The notes beneath the pieces were generated by a model. That model ran no database searches, had not been told where the DNA came from, and was given only the letters and a program-made list of their open reading frames with translations. 64,000 nt of DNA from Pterobdella sp. o SKG-2022 (lineage: Eukaryota; Annelida; Clitellata; Hirudinida; Piscicolidae), in the NCBI GenBank assembly GCA_964035795.1, contig OZ038322.1, positions 1,275,281 to 1,339,280 of the forward strand. The letters run 5' to 3'. Each line of letters begins with the position of its first letter. Position 1 is the first letter of the stretch. This document shows, in pieces, positions 1 through 10,874 of the stretch. A program made the translations under genes and the position numbers.

Positions 1-318
1 TTTGTTTTTATTCAGTAATAAGAAGGCAACAGACGATTATGATGTCTTTTGAAAGTTTCACAGTGAAATGTAATGAAAATTTTGTGGACGAGAGTTGCAA
101 GTTATTTTACCCTCGGTTTCTTATATACAAAACTTACAACCTTCAACGAACAGCACAAAAGATGATGCAATCTCTTAATCATCGCTCATCTGACACGTGC
201 CTTTATGATGTCAAAAATGATAGCATGCCTATCTTCTTATGTAACTGATATATTTTTAACTCATTAAAAAATCTCTAAATCAGCTCAAACTTTCCAATGT
301 GGTTTTGGAAAATGATTT
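1..318. other. No feature seen (3' flank of the K+ channel)
   Basis: A 69-codon open frame on plus (39-248) has no recognisable family and no supporting splice or promoter signals. I see nothing else. Confidence 0.3.
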
Positions 319-324
319 TTTATT
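319..324 (-). promoter_or_regulatory. Poly(A) signal of the K+ channel gene
   Basis: AATAAA on the minus strand begins two bases after the TGA stop (327-329), so the 3' UTR would be very short if this signal is used. Confidence 0.5.
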
Positions 325-326
325 GA

Positions 327-3300
327 TCACAAGTACTTGTGTCGGCCAGTTTTGTGTGCATAAAAGCGGTTGAAGTGGCCAGTGAGAATGGGAACAGGCA
401 TGGCGAGGGCTAGCACTCCAGAAATGGCACAAGCAGCTCCAATGAACTTGCCCAACAAGCCAACAGGGAAGCGATCCCCGTACCCCACTGTTGTCATGGT
501 GATGATGGCCCACCAGAAGGCGTCAGGAATACTGTGGATGTTGGCGTTTTTGACATCCAACTCTGCGTAGTAGACTGCACTGGAGTAGACCAGCATGCAG
601 ACCAGCAACACCATCAGAAACAGCCCCAACTCTTCAGTGCTGGCTTTCACCGTGAGGACTAACACCTGCGTGGTTTGAGCACTGTTGTAAGTCTGAGGCT
701 TGAGGCTAAAAGCATAATATATGCGATAATTGATTTTTAATGTAACTTATTTAAAAATGTAGAATTACAAACATATATATTTGAATTTTTAAATCAACAA
801 AATAACCACACAAAACCGTCAAAACTCATGAAGGTTAAACCATGAAGCACAAAACAACATGGTTTGCATCTCTACAGTCTCACCTGGAGCCCAGTGGAAT
901 GTTTGGTGAGTTTGAAGATGCGCACGAGTCTGACAACTCTCAAGAAAGCCAAAGAAGCACTGGACTTGGCGGTGGAACAGCTCATGGTGGAAAGAACGTT
1001 GAAGAGGGTGATGTAGTAAGGGACTACTGCTGTTATGTCGATGAGGTTCTGGAAAGCGAAAAAAAACATTGGCTTGGAGGGGCAAGATACGAACCGGATA
1101 AGAACCTGGATGTTTTAAATTTTCAAGAGTTATCAAGGGTTTTGTTTTTGAATCAGGTTTATACTGTGTGTTTGGAGGAGTTGGGTGTGTAAAAAACATT
1201 GTTGTTGAAATGAAAAAATATTTTAAGCAGAAAATGGGAACTTATGACGAAAAAAAAATTTCGTTCACTTAGGTCGATATTAAGCCTTTAAAATTAATGA
1301 GTATGAGACACTCAAGTTTAATTTAAAAATTATATCTCGTGTTATCGATAAAAAAATATAATTGGTTGGCACGCTGTACGTCAGAAAAAATTAAATAGAT
1401 AATAATAAAACAAATTGATTTTTGTTTAATATAGATATCTTGAAAAATATTTTCGATTTTGACCCTAAATGAACGTTTTATGAAATATATAAGGTCTTTT
1501 AGAGGAAAGAATTTATATACAAACATCTGTTGAATCAAAAATACTCTGAAACTATTTCTGTAAGAATACTGTATCTGCAACAAAAACCTGGAAAAAACTC
1601 AAATAATTATCGCAAGCCTTCCGAGCGGGATTTCTATCTTTTCGAGTGCTGTTTAAACAAATTTATCTTTTGATTTCTTTTTCCGCAGTAATTTCGCCCA
1701 TAAATTGATCACAATTTCTAACGAAATCCTTCCGAACTTATTTTAATGCCTCTTTATTGGCAGTCTCACGGATCTGGGGCAACAACTTTCCGATGTTGCA
1801 TTAAAGCATCCCTTCAGAATATTTAAGCTGCCACAAATGAAAATGGGAAACAGGATTTAAAAATTAACCCGATATATGTTTGTTTTTTAAAAGCTCAATT
1901 AGGACTTTGGTGTGTGCTAAATGAGACTTTATTAAAAATGGAACATGAAAAACATATGAAAGTTGAATCTGTGAAGAATGTTATGAACAAGTACGAGATG
2001 AGAGGTGGGTGGTCAAAAAGCAGGTGAGTTTGGAGTTTAAAAGTGAACTTCACTCCGCATGATTTCCACTTTTTTAAAATTTATGAGTTATGGGGATAAA
2101 TGAATTATTTATGTATGGCATAAATAAAACAAAAAACTTCATGTGCAAAATGGCGGATGAAAAATGCAATATGGTGGATGTGAGTTGTGAAATGACGGAT
2201 GTGAAGCGCAAGATGGTGGATGTGAAGTGCAAAATGGCGGATGTGAGATGCAAGATGGCAGATGTGAGAGAATATATAGCGGACGTGAAAGACCTTTTTG
2301 CTTAAAATGCTTTTCTTAAATACCTCATAAACATAAAAGAGTCAGAAATTAATTCAAAACACAACGAACGCCCCTTGAATAGCTGAGGTTTTTTAAAATT
2401 AGTTTAGGGTGGCCTCTTCCGAAGAAACTTGCCGATGTATAAAAAAATTTCCAAAACAATAAAAAAGCCCAAAGCAGTAAGAACTGCTTGGAACACTAAT
2501 TCTTCTATTTTTGCCCTAAAGTATCAAGCGAATGCTGAAATATCCGATACTATGTACAATTTCAACTTGCTAACTTCTATTTTCTATCACAAATTTCATA
2601 AATGAACTTTGCAAATAACGATGCAAACATTGAAATGATTGAGAACAAATATGGGCACCTCAAAAGTGAACCAGGAGGTGCAGATGGACTCAATGATGAA
2701 GAAGGCGTCCAAGAAGTTTGGGGCTTCATCTTGCACACAATGTGACTGTGAGAACTTTTCAAGGGTCTCAACACAAAACAAAACGATGGAGACGATGGTA
2801 AGAATGACGGAGATGACTGCAATGAAGTAGGCAGTGTGGGAGGAGTCTGGATACTCCATCACCAACCACACTTTCCTCATCGTTTCATTCTCTGGAAAAA
2901 CGTGTTTTTCAATTGTATAACCTTCTGAAATTTTATATTCTTCGATGATATCATCTTCGAGCTGGAAAAATTCGATTTCATTCAGAAAAACATCGTCGGG
3001 GATATATTCTGGCCTTCTCAACTTGCCGCCATATTGGAAATATGCAAAAATAACTTCAAACGAGGGACGGTGGCGATCAAAAAAATATTCTTTTTTCCGT
3101 TTATCGTAATGTCGTTTGATGAGGTGGGGGTTGCCAAGAAGGGTGGTGGGGTGTCTGCCCAAAAGAACAGAAGAGATCTCGAAGACCTGTCCACTCACGT
3201 TTATAGGCACCCTCACATTCTCCACCTCAAAAGAGATGCTTTCTGCAGCGTCATCTTCTTCGTCGGCCATGAAGCAGCATTTCCCCAAAACGGACTTCAA

Positions 3301-3405
3301 AGCACTTTGGTGGCCCAGGATCTGGTTGACACTGCTGTAGTGCACTGCCATCCTTCGACTCTCCCACCTGCTTTTTCTTCCCATGGATGTGGCTGCATAT
3401 GCCAT
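327..3405 (-). CDS. Shaker-like (Kv1-type) voltage-gated K+ channel, 3 exons
   Basis: Six-helix voltage-gated potassium channel subunit of the plasma membrane. Exons (minus): 3405-2659, 1048-884, 665-327; all junctions are phase 0, giving 416 aa. Exon 1 carries the tetramerisation T1/BTB domain (from VPINVSG to FFQLEDD, no Kv2-4 zinc-site pattern, hence Shaker type), S1 and S2 ending WFTFE. Exon 2 carries S3 (LIDITAVVPYY) and S4 (LRVVRLVRIFKLTKHS). Exon 3 carries the S4-S5 linker, S5, the pore with filter TVGYGD, S6 with the PVP hinge, and a tail of only about 15 residues. Splice sites read GAG|GTGCCC, TTTCCAG|AAC, CAG|GTGAGA and GCAG|GTG. Start is the first ATG of the open exon. Odd: S4 is one three-residue charge repeat shorter than Kv1, and the S2-S3 loop of roughly 19 residues is absent from these exons. 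A missed microexon is possible, as is a diverged paralogue. Confidence 0.85.
2146..2292 (+). repeat. 21-bp minisatellite, about 7 units, in K+ channel intron 1
   Basis: Direct 21-bp repeats with core TGCAAGATGGCGGATGTGA; read on plus they give a heptad KMADVKC repeated with variation (KMADEKC, NMVDVSC, KMVDVKC, KMADVRC). The open frame here comes from the repeat unit having no stops, not from a gene. Confidence 0.8.
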
Positions 3406-4040
3406 TCCTCACTTCAACAATAAGATCTTCAAAGAACTATCTTAAAATTATTACATTGCAAACTTTATAATTATTTAAGACTTGTAGCAACCTACATTAA
3501 CCAATGTCAATTGTGCAGTGTCGGGAACTAAAAAATAATTATAATAACTTTAATTTATAGTTATGAGTTTTTTGAACCAAAGGTTATGTATATTAATTTT
3601 TCCAGCAGAAAACAATAATTTCAATTTTTGATTTTTATAGAAAACTTGCTTAAATATATCACAAAGCTTCCAGGAAGCATCCAGAAGCACAAATGCGAGT
3701 CGTTTTATAGGACTCCTGCTTTTCTCTCCGCCACTTCCATGTATATCAAATCTCTTCAATATTAGCCCACTTCCTGCATACAATAATTTGAAGAAACCAC
3801 TAAAACTTATTTGTTTGAAAGTTGAATGCTTAGAGCCAAGATAGAAGTTTGTTTATTTTTACAAAATTCTAAGAATAGTTGTCATGCTCAAAAAAATACT
3901 CGGTTCAAGATTTAAAAGTTAATTTTTAAACAAGTGTACAAGTGGCAAGCCTCTGTGGAATGGGTAAGCTGCTGGCAGTCAATGAAGATTTGGGAGGTCA
4001 GATGATTACAGGATTGATTTAAAAAAACAAAAAAAAATAT

Positions 4041-4074
<34 letters not shown>

Positions 4075-4817
4075 TCTTATTTCTATATGGGTGTGTGTGT
4101 GTGTGTGTGTGTGTACGCACCAGTATGTTTTTATAACTGTATTTCCAGACTGTTTAAACTTGAACTCAACTCTTTCGTTTGACCTCCACCTCCCTCTTGC
4201 CTTTGAATAAATTTTTAATAAAAAAAGAATTATTTAAAATGAAATTCTGAAGCAACAGCTTTGAAGTTAATAATTCAGAAACTTTGAGTCACTTTCTGAT
4301 TGTTAAGGCTTAAAAATAGAGGCGTGAAAAACTCAGTTTTAAATTATGATTGATGCAGTTTTCGTGCAAATTTTATAACAGATTTCACCATACCAAATAA
4401 AAATTTAATACCATTTCAGTTTTTAAAAATTACTTTGATTAGTTTCATTTTTTTTTAAATTGAACGATAAATGCTTTTAATTCAAACTGATGAGATTGAT
4501 AATTGATCAAAACACAAGAAAGTTAATGCGTAGCATTTTTTTCACCTTGACTGCTCGCAGTTTGGCTTGGAAAGCTGAAATAGAATGACCAAGAACCCCG
4601 TTCATAGCTTCCAACCGACTTAATGCTCTCTATGAAAAAAACGCAAATAGAATAGATGAAGCCACTGTGTGCTGGTGAAATCTAAATAGTCTATCTAATG
4701 TCGACTGAGGTTTTTCCTGTATTTTTCAAACCTCAACAACGGTTCTAAAGCTAAAATTTGCTTCAAATCGATAAAAACGTTGATATATAAATATTTCAAG
4801 TGAATAACTTTTGCTCT
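3406..4817. repeat. Intergenic, with AT and GT microsatellites
   Basis: AT-rich spacer upstream of the K+ channel. It holds an AC/AT tract at about 4037-4074 and a GT tract at about 4090-4114. No coding exon is recognisable. Confidence 0.6.
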
Positions 4818-6782
4818 ACAGGCTATAAACTCTTGTATGACCACCTATATTTTTTGCAATAATTCATGTTTCGCAAACTTTTCTTTGATTCATTCATTGC
4901 AAATGGATAAACCATCAAGCTTTTTTAAAACAAAAAAAAACTCCTTAGGAGTGCGAAATTTCTATATGACCACTTTGTTTTTATGCTTTTACAGCGGCAA
5001 TAATCGATCTAGTCATCTTTTCATGATGACTTTGATACACCTATTAGAAATAGAGTAAGCTTTTGAAAATATTTTATCGATAGTTTTCCCACTTGAAAAC
5101 TCAGATGTTTTCCAAGTCAAAATATATTTATCTAGATATCTTGAGAATTTTTTGAGTTTTTAATTTATTTACAAAATATTGTTTCTGAGTATTTGATATT
5201 TCAAAAATTTAGTTCCCAACTACAAAATGTTGGTGCAAAAGTTTCAGCATTTAACAGAAAAATCAAGAGTGAATGACTATTATGATTTTTAATAAGCAAG
5301 AATTCTCAAAATACAAAATTAATTAAATATGTAACCAAATACTAATTAGAAATGAACCTCAGTGCTTAAAATGCTTGCTGGAGCTTCAAATTGCATGACT
5401 GAAACACTTCATATGCGAGAATAATGCCCTCAAAATTACTCATCTTGAATTTTTTAACAGATCTGCAATTTGTTTCAAACAACACTGCATTTCTTGAACT
5501 TGAAAGATTGCTCAAAATTGTAACTATGTATGTTCAAAGACTGGTTTGAAATCTAGTGTGAAATCTTGGTTTGAAAAGTGTTTAGATTGGATTTTTATGA
5601 ATAACTTTTTAAAATACTTTTTAACAATACAAAATATGAAGCTTATCAACGCCCTCACATTTACGATCCACATCTCCTAGAAAAATGTTAGCCGACCGCT
5701 GATTTTTTTCAATAAATTTAATATCATTGATTAACTCGACGAAAATCAAAAAGCATCCATGCTTTTGTTCAAAAGTCACAAGTTTTAAGCTTTTGATTTA
5801 TGAAATTTCGACCATTATAAAAGATTTACTTTAATTATTTATTTCAAGCTTCATAAGATGAATGCAAAAAGATCGTTTTAAGTTGTGCCTAATTGACAAA
5901 TGATCATCTTGTTTAAGGTTTTTTGCAGTTTCAGAAGTCCATCGAAAGACCTTTTTTGATGATTTTGGCACACCTTGTTGACATTGATTTAATTAAGTTT
6001 TTCAAGTACTCAACTGACAGATTATCTCTAATTTTTTGTTCATAAACTTTTCGTTTTCATAGATTTTTGCATCATTGACTCTTCAACATTTTTTCAGCTC
6101 AAACTAGGTAAAAGAATTGGTGAATTCTTTGGAAAAACATTATTCACCTACAGTTTTTTGTGCATTTTAAACTGTGAATCGGCGCATTATTTTGCTGAAA
6201 TTTCCAATCTTTTCTAGCATTACTTCTCACAGCTGGCAGCAAGCAGCCTTGCAAGGCAAAAATCTAAACTTTAAAAGCTTACCTTCAATTTGAAATGCCA
6301 AAAAAAATTTTTTTTTGACGTTTGTTCGACCTTACACCATTGAAGACCCCAAAACAAAACTTTTGTTGGTTCTTAGAATCTTTTAACTGGTACCGTTAAC
6401 TGTTTGAAATGATTTTTTTTCATCGCTGAAAATGTTTTTGAAGCAATCAATTCCTTTTTCTACTTGCCTTAACATCACGTTTCCCTAGTTTCACGGTGGT
6501 AAAGGTTTGCTTATAGTTTTTTTTTCGTCCGAAATTCTGCAAGTATTTCGAAAAAGAGCATTTTTGAAATACGGCAGTTACAAGTGCTGGTATAACAATT
6601 CCAAACCTTGATTTTCTCTAGTTTAGACCTTTTGTCTCTAACTTTGAAGCTTTGGAAAATATTTGAATATATAAAAATAATCTTCTTTTTTTAAAATTAT
6701 ATAAAGTTTTGTTCAAAAATACTGAAAATTTATCGAGAAATTTAATAAATCATGCGTGGTCATACAGCAATTTCGCACCCTG
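4818..6782 (-). mobile_element. Decayed Tc1-like DNA transposon (copy B)
   Basis: Right terminal repeat 6754-6782 (minus reads CAGGGTGCGAAATTGC...) is followed by a TA. Related left-end motifs occur at 4818 and 4949 (GTGCGAAATT, TATGACCAC). Between them the minus strand encodes broken Tc1-type transposase in order: a block FSDEKKSFQTVNG near 6400, FQQNNAPIHS near 6190, IYEN near 6030, and NLSVEYLKNLIKSMSTRC near 5980. The same C-terminal block (YLK.LI.SMPTRC) and a similar terminal repeat occur in the element at 53460-54708, so both are one family. Many stops and frameshifts make it inactive. Whether the outer left end is 4818 or 4949 is uncertain. Confidence 0.75.
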
Positions 6783-7079
6783 TATCTAAGTGGCTAAGAA
6801 CGTTTCCAATACCATGAACCTTTTGGTTTTCCACTAATATACGTAAAAGCTAAAAATCTCAGCTGCAAAAAAAATTCTTCTAGTTAAAGTTTAATCCACT
6901 CTCTCAAAAAAACACGGCTTTTATCATCCGCCTTTTTGAACTATTTGAGGCTGCTACTGTGCAATGATGTTTTGTGGTTTGCGGATGTTATTATGCAAAT
7001 GGTTCTCTATTAGAGAGGTCAGATTTGAACATTGTTAACTACAGCTTGAAGAAAGTATATGGTTGGATGTCAAGATATC

Positions 7080-7525
7080 TGATAGTGGAAGTTTAGAGAA
7101 AGACTATGCAGTCTAGGGCGAAAATAAACCAAATGTCGGGCTGTTTCTTTGCCTGTTCTATACTTTTGTATGTCATAATAGCAGCATGGTTGATTTCAAT
7201 CAACCAATATTTTAGCTCGGAGTAATGACCACTGCGTACACGAGTAATGTGACCTGCTCAGAAAAACAGACTTCAATCCCTAATCAACACAACAGCCAGG
7301 CTTATTACAGGTACCAGAAAATAAGAGCATGATTTCTCTTTCGAGAGATTTGCACTGGCTTTAAATTAATGAAAAGATTGATTATAAAGTTCTGCTGCTG
7401 TTGTTCAAGTGTTTGTCTAATGAAGTTCCAGCTTATCTTTCCAGAAATTTTGAGATGCTTTAAGCTTTCCAGTTAATTCAGCCAATGCAGTCAAGGTATT
7501 CCCAGGTGTCTTTTTGGCAAACAAA
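7080..7525 (+). mobile_element. CR1/L2-type non-LTR retrotransposon 3' fragment
   Basis: Broken reading frames give the typical C-terminal pol blocks: ARLITGTRK, then DLHWL-like RFALALN, then IDYKVLLLLFKCLS and VPAYLS. The frame shifts at least twice. Only the tail of the element is visible. Confidence 0.65.
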
Positions 7526-8229
7526 TATTTATATATTATTTGGTTTTAGCGATTTTTATATTATTTTTTCCTTTTTTCATATGATGAAAATGTGATCTAA
7601 AGACTCCTAAAGTTAATCTCACCAATCTTATTTGTGATTGTAATGCATTGTTTGTTTCCAGTCAAACACGCTTTTGTGTTCGGTTAACTTGTTTATCCTA
7701 TAATTTTGCCCTCATTTATCATCAGACTCTTCAGCTGTTAACCTGTCGCAGCTTTTCCGAAGTTGCGCATCATGTCCATCTTGTTTAACAACTATCACAT
7801 TGAAAGTTAAAAGTGGTAAGAATTTTTTAAAACACAAATTTTTGAAAGAATTTATTTTTGAAAATTATTTAAATACTGTCGAATGATGAAAACTCCCAAA
7901 ATATTTTTTTTACAATTTTGAAATTATTTCAAAAAATTTTATAATACCAAGTAATAATTACTTAATTAAAGTTTAATATTGATTTAAAAGGTCTAACTCT
8001 CTTTAAAAATACTTTTCTCACGCTATCAATGAAATAAAGCTGTCAGTTAAAGAGATAAAGACCTGAAGGTGTAACAATCTGCCAACAAATCCATAATTTC
8101 CTTAATAAAATATTCAGTAAATTCTCAAATGTTTTAAATGCGTGCTGTAAAATATTAAAAGAGTATTTTTAATATTGATCATTAGCAGTTATAATCTGAT
8201 GCAGGATGATATTTAATGGTCTCAGTTAG
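7526..8229. other. Spacer upstream of the secreted-peptide gene
   Basis: AT-rich, no coding potential recognised. It contains the presumptive upstream region of the gene that starts near 8260. Confidence 0.4.
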
Positions 8230-8236
8230 TATAAAA
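8230..8236 (+). promoter_or_regulatory. TATA box of the secreted glycine-rich peptide gene
   Basis: TATAAAA lies about 30 bp before a likely start site near 8260. The roughly 100-nt leader from there to the ATG at 8356 contains no other ATG. Confidence 0.6.
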
Positions 8237-8355
8237 AGGCACCTCAAAGTAACGGAACTATCAAAACTTTTACAAACATTTTGTTTGAAAAGTCTTGAAT
8301 TGTCGGTTATTTTGTTTAAAAGTATTATTTGTTTAAAATTAGTATTTATTAAGAA

Positions 8356-10814
8356 ATGAAGATTTTGCTTCCTGTTTTTGTGGCGCTCCTGTGCGTCTTT
8401 TCTCATGGGGCACCCCTAGGTAGTACCACGACACTTATATTTTCAAAACTTAAATTCATTTTTAATGAATTAATTTTGATTGACTCCAATAAATATTATT
8501 TCAGATTTTTGTGATATTGCCGTGAGTAAATAATTTAAATTTTGCATTCAATAATGTAGAATCTTCCAATTTACCGGAAACATCATACCGTCATATCCAA
8601 AAATCAAGACAAAATCTTGCGCATACATCCAAATCATACAGCAAATAAAATTAGTATTTGTTCATAGTTTTCAAAAAATTTTAATTATATATTTAAAATT
8701 TACAACAATAAAATGTTAGTCTTCATGTCTTTCCACAAAGACAAGTATTCAAAAGGCTTTATCATATAACCGTTGACAAGACAACAGAGTATTTATGTAA
8801 TTGAGAATTTTATAAAAATTTGCAGTATGGAGGCCTCACAACTACATCAGCACCAGGTGGAGGTGGTGGAGGTGGTGGAGGTGGTGGAGGTGGTGGAGGT
8901 GGTGGAGATAAAGTGAGATTTAACTTAAGATTTTGACGTTTTTTATGTTTCGAAATGAATCGTACTGTAACTAGACAGGGTGAAATATTTGACGCTAAAA
9001 CGAAACCTGCTTGAAAACTCCATAAAAACAGACTAATATGAATTTCTGGATACTGCATCAGAAGAAAAGATTAATTAATGGATAAGCAACTGATTTGAAG
9101 TTCATAGCTTGATCCGTATGGCAAGCTGGTAAAGCACTAGACTAACAATCTCAAGTTGTCAGTTTCGATCTCGTGTTAGAAAGTAATTAGCCCTTTTTTC
9201 ACGGTTTGAAATTGAACAGAAAGCCCTATATAAAATACTATTCAAATTTTACACTTACAAAACTTTAGAAAAATTAGAGGGGGAAAAAAGCCAATACTTA
9301 ACATCAAATAACTGTGGAAAATACAGTTTCAACATACTCAAATCACTAGTGATGGGTCGAAGAGTCACTTAAAACAGTTAGGCACGTGAAAATAGAATTG
9401 AAAAAAAATTCCAAACATTTAAGTGACTTGTAAGAAATTAAAGACACAAAAAAAACAAAAAAAAGCTTAGATTTGAGTTTGAAATTTTAAGTTGCTTAGA
9501 TGGGTTCTGAAAATGATGGCTTTCAAATGTCTGAAATGTTGATGTAAGTCTTTAGTACAACATGTAAATTTGTGAATGAATTGTGAACAAAACGTAAAAA
9601 GTTTGAAAAAAATCTGAATCATGATTAAAAACTGTGATACATTGTAAGGCCTGATGTATAATAATGTTATGCAGACGACCACGGCTATTAAGGATGTAAC
9701 CGAATCAACGGAAGAAGAAGGAGGACTCGACAATCTTGAAGACGTCGGTTTACTTTTTTTTTTTTAACTAATTCTATTCTCAATACATGTTAAAAATCAA
9801 ATTTTGTATGGTTAATGCATTCTAAATGTTAATGAATCCATTTGGACCTTTCAAAAAATATTATTAAAGTATCGAATTGAGCAATGTTTCATAAATTATT
9901 TACACACCATACAGATTATCAAGACACCTGGTGGAGGTGACGGAAGTGTAAGTTTCTTTCGGTTTTACGATATATATTTGGTTTTTTTTCATTTCCAATA
10001 GAAAATCGTTAAAAAATTTTCATACAACTTGACTGTGAGACACTCACAATTTAGATTACTCATGTGTTTCAAATCTAATGAGACACAAATTTAATACATT
10101 GGTATTTAGTTCAAAAGAATTTTAACTTCTTCCATAAAACTTACAAATCAATTAGGGACTAAAACATTTCTGCTAGTACATACTTCCAAATGTATTTTTT
10201 AAATACCTTGGCTAGCCTTCAAAGTATTTTTTCTCGATCTTCATACCAGTGATTTTAAAGATATGACTTTATTCATATGGTGTTTTTAACAATTCCATCA
10301 AAGCACCAACCCCTTTCGTTTTCGACCCAATTGTGTCATGTTAAGTTATCGTATCAATTAACTCATCAAAGTTGTGTTTTCACCAAATGTTTTTAAACCT
10401 TCTTGTGTTCGGTCATGCTACTCAAAAATTAATTCTCAATAATAGATTAAAACGTTCTTTGAAGTTGTTCAGAAATAAGCGTTGTATTTTATTATTTCTA
10501 ATGTACAATTCTACCACTCAGGGAACCACGGTTTCTGGTGGAAGTGGTGGTGGTGGTGGGGGACATACCGTAAATGTAAGTTTTTTTAGTTAAATACAGT
10601 TTGATTTATCAATTTGAAATCCAATTGTTAAAATATTCATAATTGTATTTTATAATATTTTTACCTTTTTTTTCATTAATATTAACACATTTTGTTGAAT
10701 TCTTAATCAATATACCCTATTTTGAGACTTTACTAATACTTTTCAGCACATCTTCTCATTCTCATTTCAACTATTCATAACAATATCTATTTACAGCCTG
10801 ACTGTCCTCTGTGA
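8356..10814 (+). CDS. Secreted glycine-rich peptide, 7 exons, unrecognised family
   Basis: Predicted 113-aa secreted peptide; I do not recognise the family. Exons: 8356-8419, 8505-8521 (17-nt microexon), 8826-8912, 9675-9743, 9915-9947, 10522-10575, 10797-10814. All introns are GT-AG and the frame is kept throughout; exons 3-6 are phase-symmetric modules. Residues 1-19 are a clear signal peptide (MKILLPVFVALLCVF then SHGA). The mature part begins DFCDIA, then TTTSAP, a run of 17 Gly, an acidic segment (ESTEEEGGLDNLED), a GGGDGS segment, a Ser/Gly segment with six Gly, and ends PDCPL. It has only two mature cysteines, one near each end. TATA box upstream, AATAAA 55 nt after the stop. The exon 4 donor (GTCGGT) is weak but is the one that keeps the frame. 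Role could be mucus, matrix or host defence; the sequence does not say. Confidence 0.75.
9111..9180 (+). repeat. tRNA-like SINE head (degenerate)
   Basis: An A-box-like TGGCAAGCTGGTAAAGC and a B-box-like GTTTCGATCTC are spaced as in a tRNA. Acceptor pairing is poor and it sits in intron 3 of the secreted-peptide gene, so a SINE relic is more likely than a functional tRNA. Confidence 0.4.
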
Positions 10815-10868
10815 AAGTCCACTTGATGTTCTACTTCAAATATATAGACAACGTGCTTCATTGTTTTC

Positions 10869-10874
10869 AATAAA
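10869..10874 (+). promoter_or_regulatory. Poly(A) signal of the secreted-peptide gene
   Basis: AATAAA located 55 nt after the TGA stop of the last exon, on the coding strand. Confidence 0.65.

Noticed and set aside
1620..1870. Minus-strand coding-like stretch in the K+ channel intron (GKLLPQIRETANKEALK)
   Set aside because: Interrupted by stops and no domain recognised; may be a transposon scrap but not supported.
2090..2305. 71-codon plus frame with KMADV heptads as a gene
   Set aside because: Minisatellite in an intron of the K+ channel; no flanking exons or signal.
8810..9058. Minus-strand proline-run open frame
   Set aside because: Antisense of the glycine-coding exon 3 of the secreted-peptide gene; no splice or start support.
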